Source: Streptomyces roseicoloratus (GTDB lineage: Bacteria; Actinomycetota; Actinomycetes; Streptomycetales; Streptomycetaceae). From it: a stretch of DNA of 43,784 nt. Position numbers and translations under genes: made by a program. Location: the NCBI RefSeq assembly GCF_004117935.1, contig NZ_SDOY01000068.1:1-43784 (forward strand), in the 5' to 3' direction. This document shows, piece by piece, positions 24,676 through 32,584 of the stretch. The stretch's first letter is position 1. Each line of letters opens with the position of its first letter. The notes under the pieces were generated by a model, which did not search any database, was not told where the DNA came from, and saw only the letters and a list, made by a program, of their open reading frames with translations.

Positions 24676-25530
24676 TCAGGCCGTCCGGCCCGCCCGGTTC
24701 CGGTCCTCCTGGGCGAAGGCGCGGCGGAAGGCGCCGAGCGTCGCCTGGTCCCGGGTGCGGTCGAGGACGCCGAAGGCGATCTCGTCGAAGTGCCGGGCGA
24801 ACCGTCCGTCCCCGGTGAGCAGGTCCCTGAACGCGCCCGCGACCCCGGCCGGGTCGTTCCGGAAGACCCCGCAGCCCCAGGCGCCCAGGACGAGCCGGCG
24901 GTAGCCGTTCGCGGCGGCGGTCTCCAGGACCCGCTCGGCACGGGAGGCGAGCGCGGCGGGCACGCGGCCGGCGAGTTCGGGCGTGCGGCTCAGGATCACT
25001 CCGGCGTTGGGCGCGGGCGAGGTGAGGAAGCCGACGGCGAAGGGCTCGTCGAGGAGCGTGCCGCCGTCGTCTCGGAACACGGGCACGGCGGGCGAGTGAA
25101 TCACCCGGTCGGTGTAGAAGGCGTCACGGACGGCCCGGTGGTGCTCGTAGTACGCGGGTGCCCGCAGCAGGGTGCCGTACAGGGCCGAGGAGCGGCACAG
25201 GGCCTCTTCCTGGGCCTGCGCGCCGTTCAGATAGCCGCCGCCGGGGTTGCGGGCGGAGGCGAAGTTGAGGACGGCGACCGGCGCGGAGCCGTCCTCGCGG
25301 AGCATCCGCCGGGCCGCGGCGAGACTGCTCTCGCCGGTGACGCGGATCGTGGTCGCCCGGTCGCGGTCGGGTGTGACGGCGACCGGCTCGGGGCCGTACA
25401 GACGGGTGCCTTCGAGGGCGGTGGTCAGCTGCTCGGCGAGGGGGACGAGGCGCCCGTCGGGCGCCGTGTAGCGGCCCTCGGCGACGATCCGTTCGTTCTC
25501 ACGGGCCAGGGCCCGCAGTCGTGCGCTCAT
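24676..25530 (-). CDS. TIGR02452-type protein, bacterial poly(ADP-ribose) glycohydrolase-like
   Basis: 284 residues from the ATG at 25528-25530. The PARG signature GGG-x7-QEE is present as NPGGGYLNGAQAQEE (GGG at 97-99, QEE at 107-109). The N-terminal accessory region (ARLRALARENERI) and the GAWGCGVFRNDP segment near residue 240 are typical of the family. Related bacterial enzymes hydrolyse poly(ADP-ribose); the glutamates expected at the active site are conserved here. No ADP-ribosyltransferase gene is near it. It is divergent from the ergothioneine operon, with 153 bases between starts. Confidence 0.85.
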   Translation of the reverse strand: MSARLRALARENERIVAEGRYTAPDGRLVPLAEQLTTALEGTRLYGPEPVAVTPDRDRATTIRVTGESSLAAARRMLREDGSAPVAVLNFASARNPGGGYLNGAQAQEEALCRSSALYGTLLRAPAYYEHHRAVRDAFYTDRVIHSPAVPVFRDDGGTLLDEPFAVGFLTSPAPNAGVILSRTPELAGRVPAALASRAERVLETAAANGYRRLVLGAWGCGVFRNDPAGVAGAFRDLLTGDGRFARHFDEIAFGVLDRTRDQATLGAFRRAFAQEDRNRAGRTA

Positions 25531-25624
25531 GTGCCGAGAGCATGATCGACGGGAAGGGCGGGCGGCAACGGGAATTTCGCGCCGCACGGGCCGGAAGCCC
25601 GCCGCCGTGCCGCGAAAGGCGCTC

Positions 25625-25653
25625 TTGCACGCCCGTGTCGGGTGGCTTTAGGT
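25625..25653 (+). promoter_or_regulatory. Candidate promoter of the egt operon
   Basis: TTGCAC (25625-25630) and TTAGGT (25648-25653) with a 17-bp spacer. The transcript would start near 25660, leaving a leader of about 24 bases with the AGGAGG site. Confidence 0.45.
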
Positions 25654-25683
25654 GGAAGCAGCGCTTACCCAGGAGGTGGAGCG

Positions 25684-26952
25684 ATGACGACCCCGTCGTC
25701 GAGCGGAATACCCCGGGGCGGTCCCCCTCTGACCGAGGAGGAAGCCGAGGATCTGCTGCTGGGCATCTGTTTCAAGACGGGCCCGCCGCGCACGGTCGGG
25801 GCCGAGCTGGAATGGCTCGTCCACGAACTGCGCGACCCCCGTCTTCCCGTCCCGCCGCGCCGGCTGGCCGCGGCGATCGACACCGTACGGGCCCTGCCCC
25901 TGGTGGCGGCCCTCACCTTCGAACCCGGTGGGCAGCTGGAGCTCAGCTCGCCGCCCGCCGCCTCGCTCATGGAGTGCCTGGACTCGCTCGCCGCCGACCT
26001 GCGGGCGGTGCGGGGGGCACTCGCCCCGCTCGGGCTCGGCCTCAGCGGCTACGGCGTGGACCCGTGGCTCGCGCCCCGTGCGCGGGTCCTGCACGAACCG
26101 CGCTACGACGCCATGGAGCTGGCGCTCGGCAGGACCGGGCCGTCGGGAAGAGCCATGATGTGCGAGTCGGCCTCCGTGCAGGTCTGTCTCGACGCCGGCG
26201 TCGACGACGACGGACCGCTCGGCTACCGCAGACGCTGGCAGCTCGCCCATCTGCTCGGTGCGGTGCTGGTCGCGGCCTTCGCCAACTCCCCTGTGCACGG
26301 CGGGCGGCGGACCGGCTGGCGGTCGACCCGGCAGGCCCTGTGGACGGACCTCGACCCGTCGCGGGCGCTCGCCCCGTCACCGGACGGGGAGCCGCGCGCC
26401 GGGTGGGCGGCGCACGTCATGGACACCCCGGTGATGTGCGTACGGACCGAGCAGGGCCCGTGGGCGGTGCCCGAGGGGCTGTCGTTCCGCGAGTGGCTGC
26501 GGACGGGGGCGCCGCGCCGGGCCGACGCGGACGACCTGCGCTACCACCTCACCACGCTCTTCCCGCCGGTACGCCCGCGCGGGCACCTGGAGCTGCGGAT
26601 GATCGACGCCCAGCCCGGGCCCGACGGCTGGATGGTGCCGCTCGCGGTCACCACCGCGCTCTTCGACGACCCGCGGGCCGCGGAGGCGGCGCACCAGGCG
26701 GTGCTGCCGCTGGCGCCGCTCGCCGGTGGCGGTCCCGCGCCGCGCAACGCGCTGTGGCGTACCGCGGCCAGGGACGGCCTGACCGATCCGCTGCTGCACC
26801 GGACGGCGCTGACCGTGTTCGAGGCCGCGCTGGAGGCGCTGCCCAGGACGGGTGCGACGCCCGCGGTGGTGGGCGCGGTGGCGGCGTTCCACGAACGGTA
26901 CGTGGTGCCGGGCGGCTGTCCGGCCGACGAGCTCCTCGAGGTGGCGTCATGA
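25684..26952 (+). CDS. egtA: Glutamate-cysteine ligase of ergothioneine synthesis
   Basis: 422 residues from the ATG at 25684, eight bases after AGGAGG. It belongs to the GCS2 ATP-grasp-like ligases: GAELEWLVHE, FEPGGQLELSSPP and the MCESASVQVCLDAG segment are seen. It joins glutamate and cysteine to gamma-glutamylcysteine, the sulfur donor used by EgtB. The stop overlaps the egtB start in an ATGA. Function is firm because it heads a complete egtABCD order. Confidence 0.93.
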   Translation: MTTPSSSGIPRGGPPLTEEEAEDLLLGICFKTGPPRTVGAELEWLVHELRDPRLPVPPRRLAAAIDTVRALPLVAALTFEPGGQLELSSPPAASLMECLDSLAADLRAVRGALAPLGLGLSGYGVDPWLAPRARVLHEPRYDAMELALGRTGPSGRAMMCESASVQVCLDAGVDDDGPLGYRRRWQLAHLLGAVLVAAFANSPVHGGRRTGWRSTRQALWTDLDPSRALAPSPDGEPRAGWAAHVMDTPVMCVRTEQGPWAVPEGLSFREWLRTGAPRRADADDLRYHLTTLFPPVRPRGHLELRMIDAQPGPDGWMVPLAVTTALFDDPRAAEAAHQAVLPLAPLAGGGPAPRNALWRTAARDGLTDPLLHRTALTVFEAALEALPRTGATPAVVGAVAAFHERYVVPGGCPADELLEVAS

Positions 26953-28292
26953 CCGCACCGGACACGGGACCGCCGGACACCCGGCTCGGCGATGCCGGGC
27001 TGCGGGAGCGGGCGGTCACGGCGCTGAGTACGGCGCGGGAGCGGACCGCGCTGCTCACCTCCTGCGTGGAGGACGCCGAACTGACCGCCCAGCACTCGCC
27101 GTTGATGTCCCCGCTGGTGTGGGACCTCGCGCACATCGGCAACCAGGAGGAGCAGTGGCTGTGGCGGGCGGTCGCCGGCCGTGAGGCGCTGCGGCCCGAG
27201 ATCGACTCGATGTACGACGCCTTCGAGCATCCTCGCGCGAGTCGGCCGTCGCTGCCGCTCCTGGCTCCCGCCGAGGCGCGGGCGTACGCGGCGGACGTGC
27301 GCGACCGGGTCCTCGGGGTGCTGGAATCCACCCGGCTGGAGGGCCGGCCGCTGGTCGACGCGGCGTTCGCGTTCGGGATGATCGCCCAGCACGAACAGCA
27401 GCACGACGAGACCATGCTGATCACCCATCAGCTCCGCACGGGTCCCGCCGCGCTGTTCGCGCCCGCGCCTCCGACGACGGTGCCGGATCCGCCGCAGGAG
27501 CGGGAAGTCCTCGTCCCGGGCGGGCCGTTCACCATGGGCACCTCGGACGAGCCGTGGGCGCTCGACAACGAGCGGCCCGCACACACCAGGATCGTGCGCT
27601 CGTTCCTCATCGACACCGTGCCCGTCACCAACGGCGCCTACCAGGCCTTCATGGCGGACGGCGGCTACCACGACGAACGCGGGTGGCATCCGGAGGGCTG
27701 GGCGCAGATCCGCGAACACGGCATCGAGGCACCGCTGTTCTGGCGGCGCGAGGGAGGCCAGTGGCTGCGCCGGCGCTTCGGCGTGACCGGGCCGGTCGTC
27801 GAGGACGAGCCGGTGCTGCACGTCAGCTGGTACGAGGCGGACGCCTACGCCCGCTGGGCCGGACGCCGGCTGCCCACCGAGGCCGAGTGGGAGAAGGCCG
27901 CCCGTCACGACCCGGAGACCGGACGGTCGCGCCGGTATCCGTGGGGCGACGCCGATCCCGGGCCCGGGCACGCCAACCTGGGGCAGCGGCACCTGGACCC
28001 GGCGCCGGCCGGGAGCTACCCGGAGGGCGCCTCGCCGCTGGGCGTGCGCCAGCTGATCGGCGACGTGTGGGAGTGGACGGCGAGCGACTTCCTGCCATAT
28101 CCGGGCTTCCGCGCCTTCCCGTACAAGGAGTACTCGGAGGTGTTCTTCGGTCCCGAGTACAAGGTGCTGCGCGGCGGTTCGTTCGCCGTCGACCCGGTGG
28201 CCTGCCGGGGCACCTTCCGCAACTGGGACCTGCCGGTGCGCCGGCAGATCTTCTCCGGGTTCCGCACCGCACGCGACGCGGAGCCGGCCTGA
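26949..28292 (+). CDS. egtB: Ergothioneine sulfoxide synthase (hercynyl-gamma-glutamylcysteine S-oxide synthase)
   Basis: 447 residues. The N-terminal DinB-like domain supplies the iron ligands: His62 in WDLAHIGNQEEQW, and H148 and H152 in HEQQHDE, the H-x3-H-x-E motif. The C-terminal half is a formylglycine-generating-enzyme-like domain (VPGGPFTMGTSDEPWALDNE through WEWTASDFLPYPGF and RIFxGFRTARD-like end). The enzyme uses O2 and iron to link trimethylhistidine with gamma-glutamylcysteine. Starts by ATGA overlap with egtA; its stop overlaps the egtC start as TGATG. Confidence 0.95.
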   Translation: MTAPDTGPPDTRLGDAGLRERAVTALSTARERTALLTSCVEDAELTAQHSPLMSPLVWDLAHIGNQEEQWLWRAVAGREALRPEIDSMYDAFEHPRASRPSLPLLAPAEARAYAADVRDRVLGVLESTRLEGRPLVDAAFAFGMIAQHEQQHDETMLITHQLRTGPAALFAPAPPTTVPDPPQEREVLVPGGPFTMGTSDEPWALDNERPAHTRIVRSFLIDTVPVTNGAYQAFMADGGYHDERGWHPEGWAQIREHGIEAPLFWRREGGQWLRRRFGVTGPVVEDEPVLHVSWYEADAYARWAGRRLPTEAEWEKAARHDPETGRSRRYPWGDADPGPGHANLGQRHLDPAPAGSYPEGASPLGVRQLIGDVWEWTASDFLPYPGFRAFPYKEYSEVFFGPEYKVLRGGSFAVDPVACRGTFRNWDLPVRRQIFSGFRTARDAEPA

Positions 28293-29044
28293 TGTGCCGG
28301 CATCTGGCGTACGTCGGCCCGCCGGTGGCGATCGGCGAGCTGCTGCTGCGTCCGCCGCACTCCCTGGAGCGGCAGGCCTGGGCACCGCGGACGCAGAGCA
28401 GTGGGGTGGTGAACGCCGACGGCTTCGGCGTCGGCTGGTACGCGGAGGGCGATCCGGTGCCCGCCCGCTACCGGCGGGCGGCGCCGATCTGGGGCGACCT
28501 CTCGTTCGCCGACCTCGCCAGGGTGGTGCGGACCGGGGCACTGCTCGCCGCCGTGCGCGGCGCCACCCTGCCGGGGGCTGACGGCGAGGCGGCGGCCGCA
28601 CCGTTCGCGGCCGGCCGCTGGCTGTTCAGCCACAACGGCGCCGTGCCGGGCTGGCCCGGCTCGCTCGTCGCGCCGGCGGCGGCCCTGCCGGCGGCCGCAC
28701 TGCTCGCCGTGGAGGCGCGCACCGACTCGGCGCTGGTGTGGGCACTGGCCCTGCACCGGCTCCGGGCCGGCACGGCACCCGACGCCGCGCTCGCCGGCAC
28801 GGTGCGGGAGGTGGACCGGGCGGCGCCCGGCGCGCGCCTCAACCTGCTGCTCACCGACGGCGCGACGGTGACGGCGACCTCGTGGGGGAACTCGCTCTGG
28901 TACCTGACCGGGCCCGGCCGCGCGGCCGTGGCCTCCGAACCGTACGACGACGATCCGGGCTGGACGGAGGTGCCGGACCGCACGGTCCTCACCGCGTCCC
29001 GCGACGGCGTCGGCCTCACCCCCATCGAGGAGCTCTTCCCGTGA
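28292..29044 (+). CDS. egtC: Gamma-glutamyl hercynylcysteine S-oxide hydrolase
   Basis: 250 residues, class II glutamine amidotransferase fold. Cys2 becomes the N-terminal nucleophile after Met removal (MCRHLAYVGPP). The family segments NADGFGVGWY and FSHNGAVPGWP are present. It removes the glutamate from the EgtB product. It is coupled to egtB by TGATG and to egtD by GTGA. A paralogue with the same start (MCRWLAYWG) is encoded at 38055-38888. Confidence 0.94.
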   Translation: MCRHLAYVGPPVAIGELLLRPPHSLERQAWAPRTQSSGVVNADGFGVGWYAEGDPVPARYRRAAPIWGDLSFADLARVVRTGALLAAVRGATLPGADGEAAAAPFAAGRWLFSHNGAVPGWPGSLVAPAAALPAAALLAVEARTDSALVWALALHRLRAGTAPDAALAGTVREVDRAAPGARLNLLLTDGATVTATSWGNSLWYLTGPGRAAVASEPYDDDPGWTEVPDRTVLTASRDGVGLTPIEELFP

Positions 29045-30027
29045 GTCCGTTCCAGCTGACCCGTACCCTCGCCGAGGACGCCATGGACGCCGAGCTGCGT
29101 TCCGACGTGCTCCACGGCCTCACCCGCACGCCGAAGGAACTGCCGCCGAAGTGGTTCTACGACGCGCGCGGCAGCGACCTGTTCGAGGAGATCACCCGGC
29201 TGCCCGAGTACTACCCGACCCGGGCCGAGCGGGAGATCCTGATCGCCCGGGCGGAGGAGATCGCGGCGGCGACCGGGGCGCGGACCCTGGTGGAGCTGGG
29301 TTCGGGCTCCTCGGAGAAGACCCGTCACCTGCTCGACGCGCTGCTGCCCGGGCTCGAGGTGTACGTGCCGGTCGACGTGAGCGAGTCCGCGCTGAAGAGC
29401 GCGGGTGACGCGCTGCTGGCGGAGCGGCCGTCGCTGCGGGTGCACGCGCTGGTCGCCGACTTCACCCGTGGCCTGGAGCTGCCGCCGACGGCGGGGCCGC
29501 GGCTGGTGGCGTTCCTCGGCGGCACCATCGGCAACCTGCTGCCGGACGAGCGCCGGGAGTTCCTGCGGGCGGTACGCCGGATGCTGGCGCCGGGCGACGC
29601 CCTGCTGCTGGGCACGGACCTGGTGAAGGACGAGGGCACGCTGGTCGCCGCCTACGACGACGCCGCCGGGGTGACGGCCGCGTTCAACAAGAACGTCCTG
29701 GCGGTCGTCGACCGCGAGCTGGGCGCGGACGCCGACCCGGACGACTTCGACCACGTGGCGCTGTGGGACCGGGAACACGAGTGGATCGAGATGCGGCTGC
29801 GGGCGCGGCACGCGCTGGCGGTCAAGATCCGGGAACTGGATCTTGTGGTGCCGTTCGAGGCGGGCGAGGAACTGCGCACGGAGGTCTCGGCGAAGTTCCG
29901 CCGGGAGGGCGTACGCACGGAACTGGCGAAGGCCGGCCTCACGCTGTCGCGCTGGTGGACGGACGAGGCCGGCCGCTTCGCCCTGTCGCTGGCGACGGTG
30001 GAGCGGGGGGCGGGCGGCGTGGGCTGA
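29041..30027 (+). CDS. egtD: L-histidine N(alpha)-methyltransferase
   Basis: 328 residues from a GTG overlapping the egtC stop. The N-terminal KELPPKWFYDARGSDLFEEITRLPEYYPTRAE region is diagnostic. The SAM motif is VELGSGSSEKT, followed by VPVDVSESAL and FLGGTIGNLLPDE. It makes hercynine by three methyl transfers to histidine, the first step of ergothioneine synthesis. No egtE (PLP-dependent C-S lyase) follows; that step must be encoded elsewhere. Confidence 0.95.
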   Translation: MSPFQLTRTLAEDAMDAELRSDVLHGLTRTPKELPPKWFYDARGSDLFEEITRLPEYYPTRAEREILIARAEEIAAATGARTLVELGSGSSEKTRHLLDALLPGLEVYVPVDVSESALKSAGDALLAERPSLRVHALVADFTRGLELPPTAGPRLVAFLGGTIGNLLPDERREFLRAVRRMLAPGDALLLGTDLVKDEGTLVAAYDDAAGVTAAFNKNVLAVVDRELGADADPDDFDHVALWDREHEWIEMRLRARHALAVKIRELDLVVPFEAGEELRTEVSAKFRREGVRTELAKAGLTLSRWWTDEAGRFALSLATVERGAGGVG

Positions 30028-30104
30028 GGAAGGAGCCCTGCCGCCCGCTCCCAGGGGCGGGACCGGCCGTGGCGGCCGAGGCCCGGCCGTCCCTTCCGGA
30101 TCTT

Positions 30105-30124
30105 GGCCGGGTCCGCACCCGGTC
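30105..30124. terminator. Terminator candidate between egtD and the binding-protein gene
   Basis: GGCCGGGT pairs with ACCCGGTC over loop CCGC (one G-T pair). It lies in the 109-base convergent gap; no T-run follows. Confidence 0.5.
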
Positions 30125-30136
30125 CGGAGGAAACGG

Positions 30137-31384
30137 CTACTCCGCCAGGCTGTCCGTGATCTTCTCCGAGGCGTCCTTGGCTGCCTGCTTCGGGTCCTCG
30201 CCCGAGAGCACGGCCGTCATGTACGGCTTGATCGGGTTGTCGGCCTCGACGTCGGCCCACTGCGGCGAGTTGGGCGTGGCGCGGCCGCGGGCGGCGGCGG
30301 CCGCCATGGTGGCGGTGGCCTCCTGGCCGGCCACGAGGGAGGCCAGGGAGGTCTTGTTGGGCACGTAGTTCATGGCGCGGGCGAGTTCGCCCTGCCACTT
30401 CTCCCCCGCGAGGGCCTTCACCACGTCGAGGGCGGCGGCGCGGTCGGGTGCGTTCTCCGGGATGATCAGGTCGGAACCGCCGGTGAAGACGACGCAGGGC
30501 CGGCCGGCCTGCTTGCCGGGTATGGGGAAGTAGCCCAGCTTGTCGGCGAGTGCCGGGTTGGCCTTGGTGATGACCGGGACGACGCTGGGCGGGGCGATGA
30601 TCTGGGCGACGTCTCCGCGGGCGAACACCTCGGCCTGCGGCGGGGTCTGTTCGTCGGCGTTCTTGGGGCCGTTGCCGAGGGCCTGGAGCCGCTTGTAGAC
30701 GTCCATGCCGCGCAGGGCGGCGGGGGTGTCCAGGGTGCCGGTCCACACGCCGCCCTTGTCGACGGCCAGGTCGCCGCCCTCCTCCCAGATGAAGCCGGAG
30801 AGCGTGTACCAGTCCTGGCCGGCCAGGTAGATGCCCTGGTTGCCGCCGTCGTTGAGCTTCTCGGTGTCCTCGAGCCACTCGTCGCGGCTCTTCGGCGGCT
30901 TGACGCCGGCCTCGGCGAACAGCTCCTTGTTGTAGATGACGATGCGGCTGGCCGCGTACCAGGGGATGCCGTACTGCGCGCCGTCGATGCTGCCGGGCTC
31001 GGCGAGGCCGGGCAGCCAGTCCTCGCTGCCGAGGTCGCGGACGGACTCCAGGGTGAGGTCGTAGAGCTTGTCGGTGTCGGCGTACTGGGCGACCTGGGTG
31101 TTGCCCACCTCGATGACGTCGGGGCCGCCGGGGCCTTCGAGGGCCTCGGTGACCTTCTTCCCGATGCCGGTCCACTCCTGGAACGTGACGTTGAGCTCGA
31201 CGCCGTCGTGCTCGGCCTCGTAGGACTCCTTGAAGCGCTTGAGGAAGTCGTCGCTGACGCTGCCGCGCATCAGCCACACGTCGACTGTGCGGGTCTTGCT
31301 CCCGCCGCCGGGAAGGAGCCCGCAGCCGGCGAGGGCGAGGGCGGACATGACTGCCAGTGGACAGACGAGACGGCGGTTCTTCAC
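30137..31384 (-). CDS. ABC transporter extracellular sugar-binding lipoprotein (orphan)
   Basis: 415 residues from a GTG at 31382-31384 with AAGGTG upstream. A lipoprotein signal ends at LALAGC (Cys about 21). The mature part is a family 1 solute-binding protein (VDVWLMRGSVSDDFLKRFKE, then GPDVIEVGNTQ, then GIPWYAASRIVIYNKELF). It would capture a carbohydrate outside the cell for an ABC importer. No permease or ATPase gene is adjacent, so it depends on partners encoded elsewhere. The promoter carries a dre-like DasR operator, pointing to N-acetylglucosamine or chitin-derived sugars. Confidence 0.9.
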   Translation of the reverse strand: MKNRRLVCPLAVMSALALAGCGLLPGGGSKTRTVDVWLMRGSVSDDFLKRFKESYEAEHDGVELNVTFQEWTGIGKKVTEALEGPGGPDVIEVGNTQVAQYADTDKLYDLTLESVRDLGSEDWLPGLAEPGSIDGAQYGIPWYAASRIVIYNKELFAEAGVKPPKSRDEWLEDTEKLNDGGNQGIYLAGQDWYTLSGFIWEEGGDLAVDKGGVWTGTLDTPAALRGMDVYKRLQALGNGPKNADEQTPPQAEVFARGDVAQIIAPPSVVPVITKANPALADKLGYFPIPGKQAGRPCVVFTGGSDLIIPENAPDRAAALDVVKALAGEKWQGELARAMNYVPNKTSLASLVAGQEATATMAAAAARGRATPNSPQWADVEADNPIKPYMTAVLSGEDPKQAAKDASEKITDSLAE

Positions 31385-31466
31385 GTAGGTCACCTTCTGC
31401 GGGGAGGGCTGTCGACCCGACGTGTGGGGGGACCGGACGGGCGGTTCGCGCGGGTATGTGGCCTGG

Positions 31467-31496
31467 ATTCTGGTCTGGACCAATGCGCATGGTCAA
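31467..31496 (-). promoter_or_regulatory. Promoter of the binding-protein gene
   Basis: On the minus strand, TTGACC (31491-31496) and CAGAAT (31467-31472) are 18 bases apart. The start would be near 31460, giving a leader of about 75 bases. The rest of the 306-base divergent gap shows nothing else except the dodecin ribosome binding site. Confidence 0.6.
31471..31482. promoter_or_regulatory. dre-like DasR operator
   Basis: TGGTCTGGACCA differs at one base from the core TGGTCTAGACCA of the DasR-responsive element of Streptomyces. It overlaps the -10 and spacer of the binding-protein promoter, an ideal place for repression. Confidence 0.7.
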
Positions 31497-31690
31497 GTCC
31501 TGGACACTCTCGATCCCCGTGGCCGGGAACGAACCCCACCCGCCGGCGGGCCCTCGCCCGCGTTTCCCGGCCGCACTCGCTCGTTTCCCGCCCGCACCCG
31601 ACCGGGCGGCGGCGGACGTGTCGCGGACCCCGGCCGGGTGGGGCACGGTGGAGAGAACCCACCGAGGGCACCGAGAGGAGTCCGGCTCCC

Positions 31691-31906
31691 ATGTCGAACC
31701 ACACCTACCGCGTCACCGAGATCGTCGGCACGTCCACCGAGGGCATCGACCAGGCCATCCGCAACGGCATCGAACGGGCCTCGCAGACACTGCGCGGCCT
31801 CGACTGGTTCGAGGTCACGGAGATGCGCGGGCATCTCGTCGACGGCGCGATCGAGCACTACCAGGTCGGCCTGAAGGTGGGCTTCCGCCTGGAGGAGGGC
31901 GCCTGA
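31691..31906 (+). CDS. Dodecin (flavin-binding)
   Basis: 71 residues, the normal dodecin length. The sequence TYRVTEIVGTSTEGIDQAIRNG and the DWFEVTEMRGHL core with its flavin-stacking Trp are recognisable, and it ends with YQVGLKVGFRLE. Twelve subunits form a hollow sphere that stores riboflavin, FMN or FAD. The gene is monocistronic, with GAGAGGAG before the ATG, and converges on the HAD gene. Confidence 0.93.
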   Translation: MSNHTYRVTEIVGTSTEGIDQAIRNGIERASQTLRGLDWFEVTEMRGHLVDGAIEHYQVGLKVGFRLEEGA

Positions 31907-31923
31907 CGGCGCCTCGGCGCCGT

Positions 31924-31975
31924 CCCCCGGCGGCGGGCCGTCAGGTCCGCCCCCGGCGGCGGGCCGTCAGGTCCG
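31924..31975. repeat. Perfect 26-bp tandem duplication covering a stop codon
   Basis: Identical copies at 31924-31949 and 31950-31975. The second holds the TGA (31967-31969, minus strand) of the HAD gene; the first holds a second TGA in another frame. Confidence 0.92.
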
Positions 31976-32455
31976 GCCCTCCTTCCCCTGGGCGTCCTTC
32001 AGCTCCTGCGACGCCGTCGCCCAGCGGGCCCGCACCACGGTGAAGCCCGCCGCCGCGGCGGCGTCGCAGACCAGTTCGTCGTCGTCGACGAGGACGCGCA
32101 CCTCGCGCTCGCCCTCCAGGCGCCGCAGCACCTCGAGCTTGGTCTGCCGGGCCGGACGGAAATCCCGGCCCCGCCGCATGTGCACGGGCCCCTCGGGCAG
32201 TCCGTGCGCGGCGAGCCAGGCGAGGGTGTCCCGGCGGCAGCGCTCGGGCCGCCCGGTGAGGTAGACGATGTCGCACTCCTCCGCCGTACGGAGGCACAGC
32301 TCCACGCCCTCCGCGAGGGGCGGGTCCTGGGGCGCGGCGGCGAAGAAGCCGTCCCAGTTCCGGGGCCGCCCCTCCAGGAAGTGCTGCCGGTGGGCGGTCG
32401 AGGCGAGGGTGTTGTCGAGGTCGAAGACGGCCACGGGCCTGCGGTGTCGGTTCAC
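31967..32455 (-). CDS. HAD phosphatase, polynucleotide 3'-phosphatase-like
   Basis: 162 residues from a GTG at 32453-32455. HAD motif I is FDLDNTLAS (Asp12, Asp14), motif II is VYLTGRPE, and motif III/IV is a lysine region followed by VLVDDDELVCDAA. Lack of a large cap domain and the TGRP-type motif II resemble the phosphatase half of polynucleotide kinase/phosphatase. Other small-molecule HAD phosphatases are possible. A -10-like TAGGCT six bases before the GTG suggests a leaderless message. It is divergent from the UvrA paralogue, which would suit a DNA-end-processing role. Confidence 0.78.
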   Translation of the reverse strand: MNRHRRPVAVFDLDNTLASTAHRQHFLEGRPRNWDGFFAAAPQDPPLAEGVELCLRTAEECDIVYLTGRPERCRRDTLAWLAAHGLPEGPVHMRRGRDFRPARQTKLEVLRRLEGEREVRVLVDDDELVCDAAAAAGFTVVRARWATASQELKDAQGKEGRT

Positions 32456-32462
32456 TCCCCCA

Positions 32463-32468
32463 GCCTAG
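32463..32468 (-). promoter_or_regulatory. -10 element of the HAD gene (leaderless)
   Basis: TAGGCT on the minus strand lies seven bases from the GTG. A -35 at normal spacing would fall inside the 36-bp palindrome (32482-32517). Confidence 0.4.
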
Positions 32469-32481
32469 GCAGCGGCCGATT

Positions 32482-32517
32482 CCGGCCGGCGCGGGCGGGC
32501 CCGCCCGCGCCGGCCGG
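32482..32517. repeat. Perfect 36-bp palindrome without loop
   Basis: Each 18-base arm (32482-32499 and 32500-32517) is the exact reverse complement of the other, and every base is G or C; the centre is GGGCCC. It lies between two divergent starts, so it is not a terminator of convergent genes. It could be an operator, a cruciform or a chance expansion. Confidence 0.9.
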
Positions 32518-32572
32518 CTCCTCGCGATCCCGCGGGCCGGGGCTGACCAGGGCAAACGCGGCAAGCCGGGCC

Positions 32573-32578
32573 TAGAAT
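32573..32578 (+). promoter_or_regulatory. -10 element of the uvrA-like gene (leaderless)
   Basis: TAGAAT ends six bases before the ATG at 32585 and there is no ribosome binding site, which is the usual leaderless arrangement in Streptomyces. No good -35 is visible. Confidence 0.55.
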
Positions 32579-32584
32579 CGTCGG

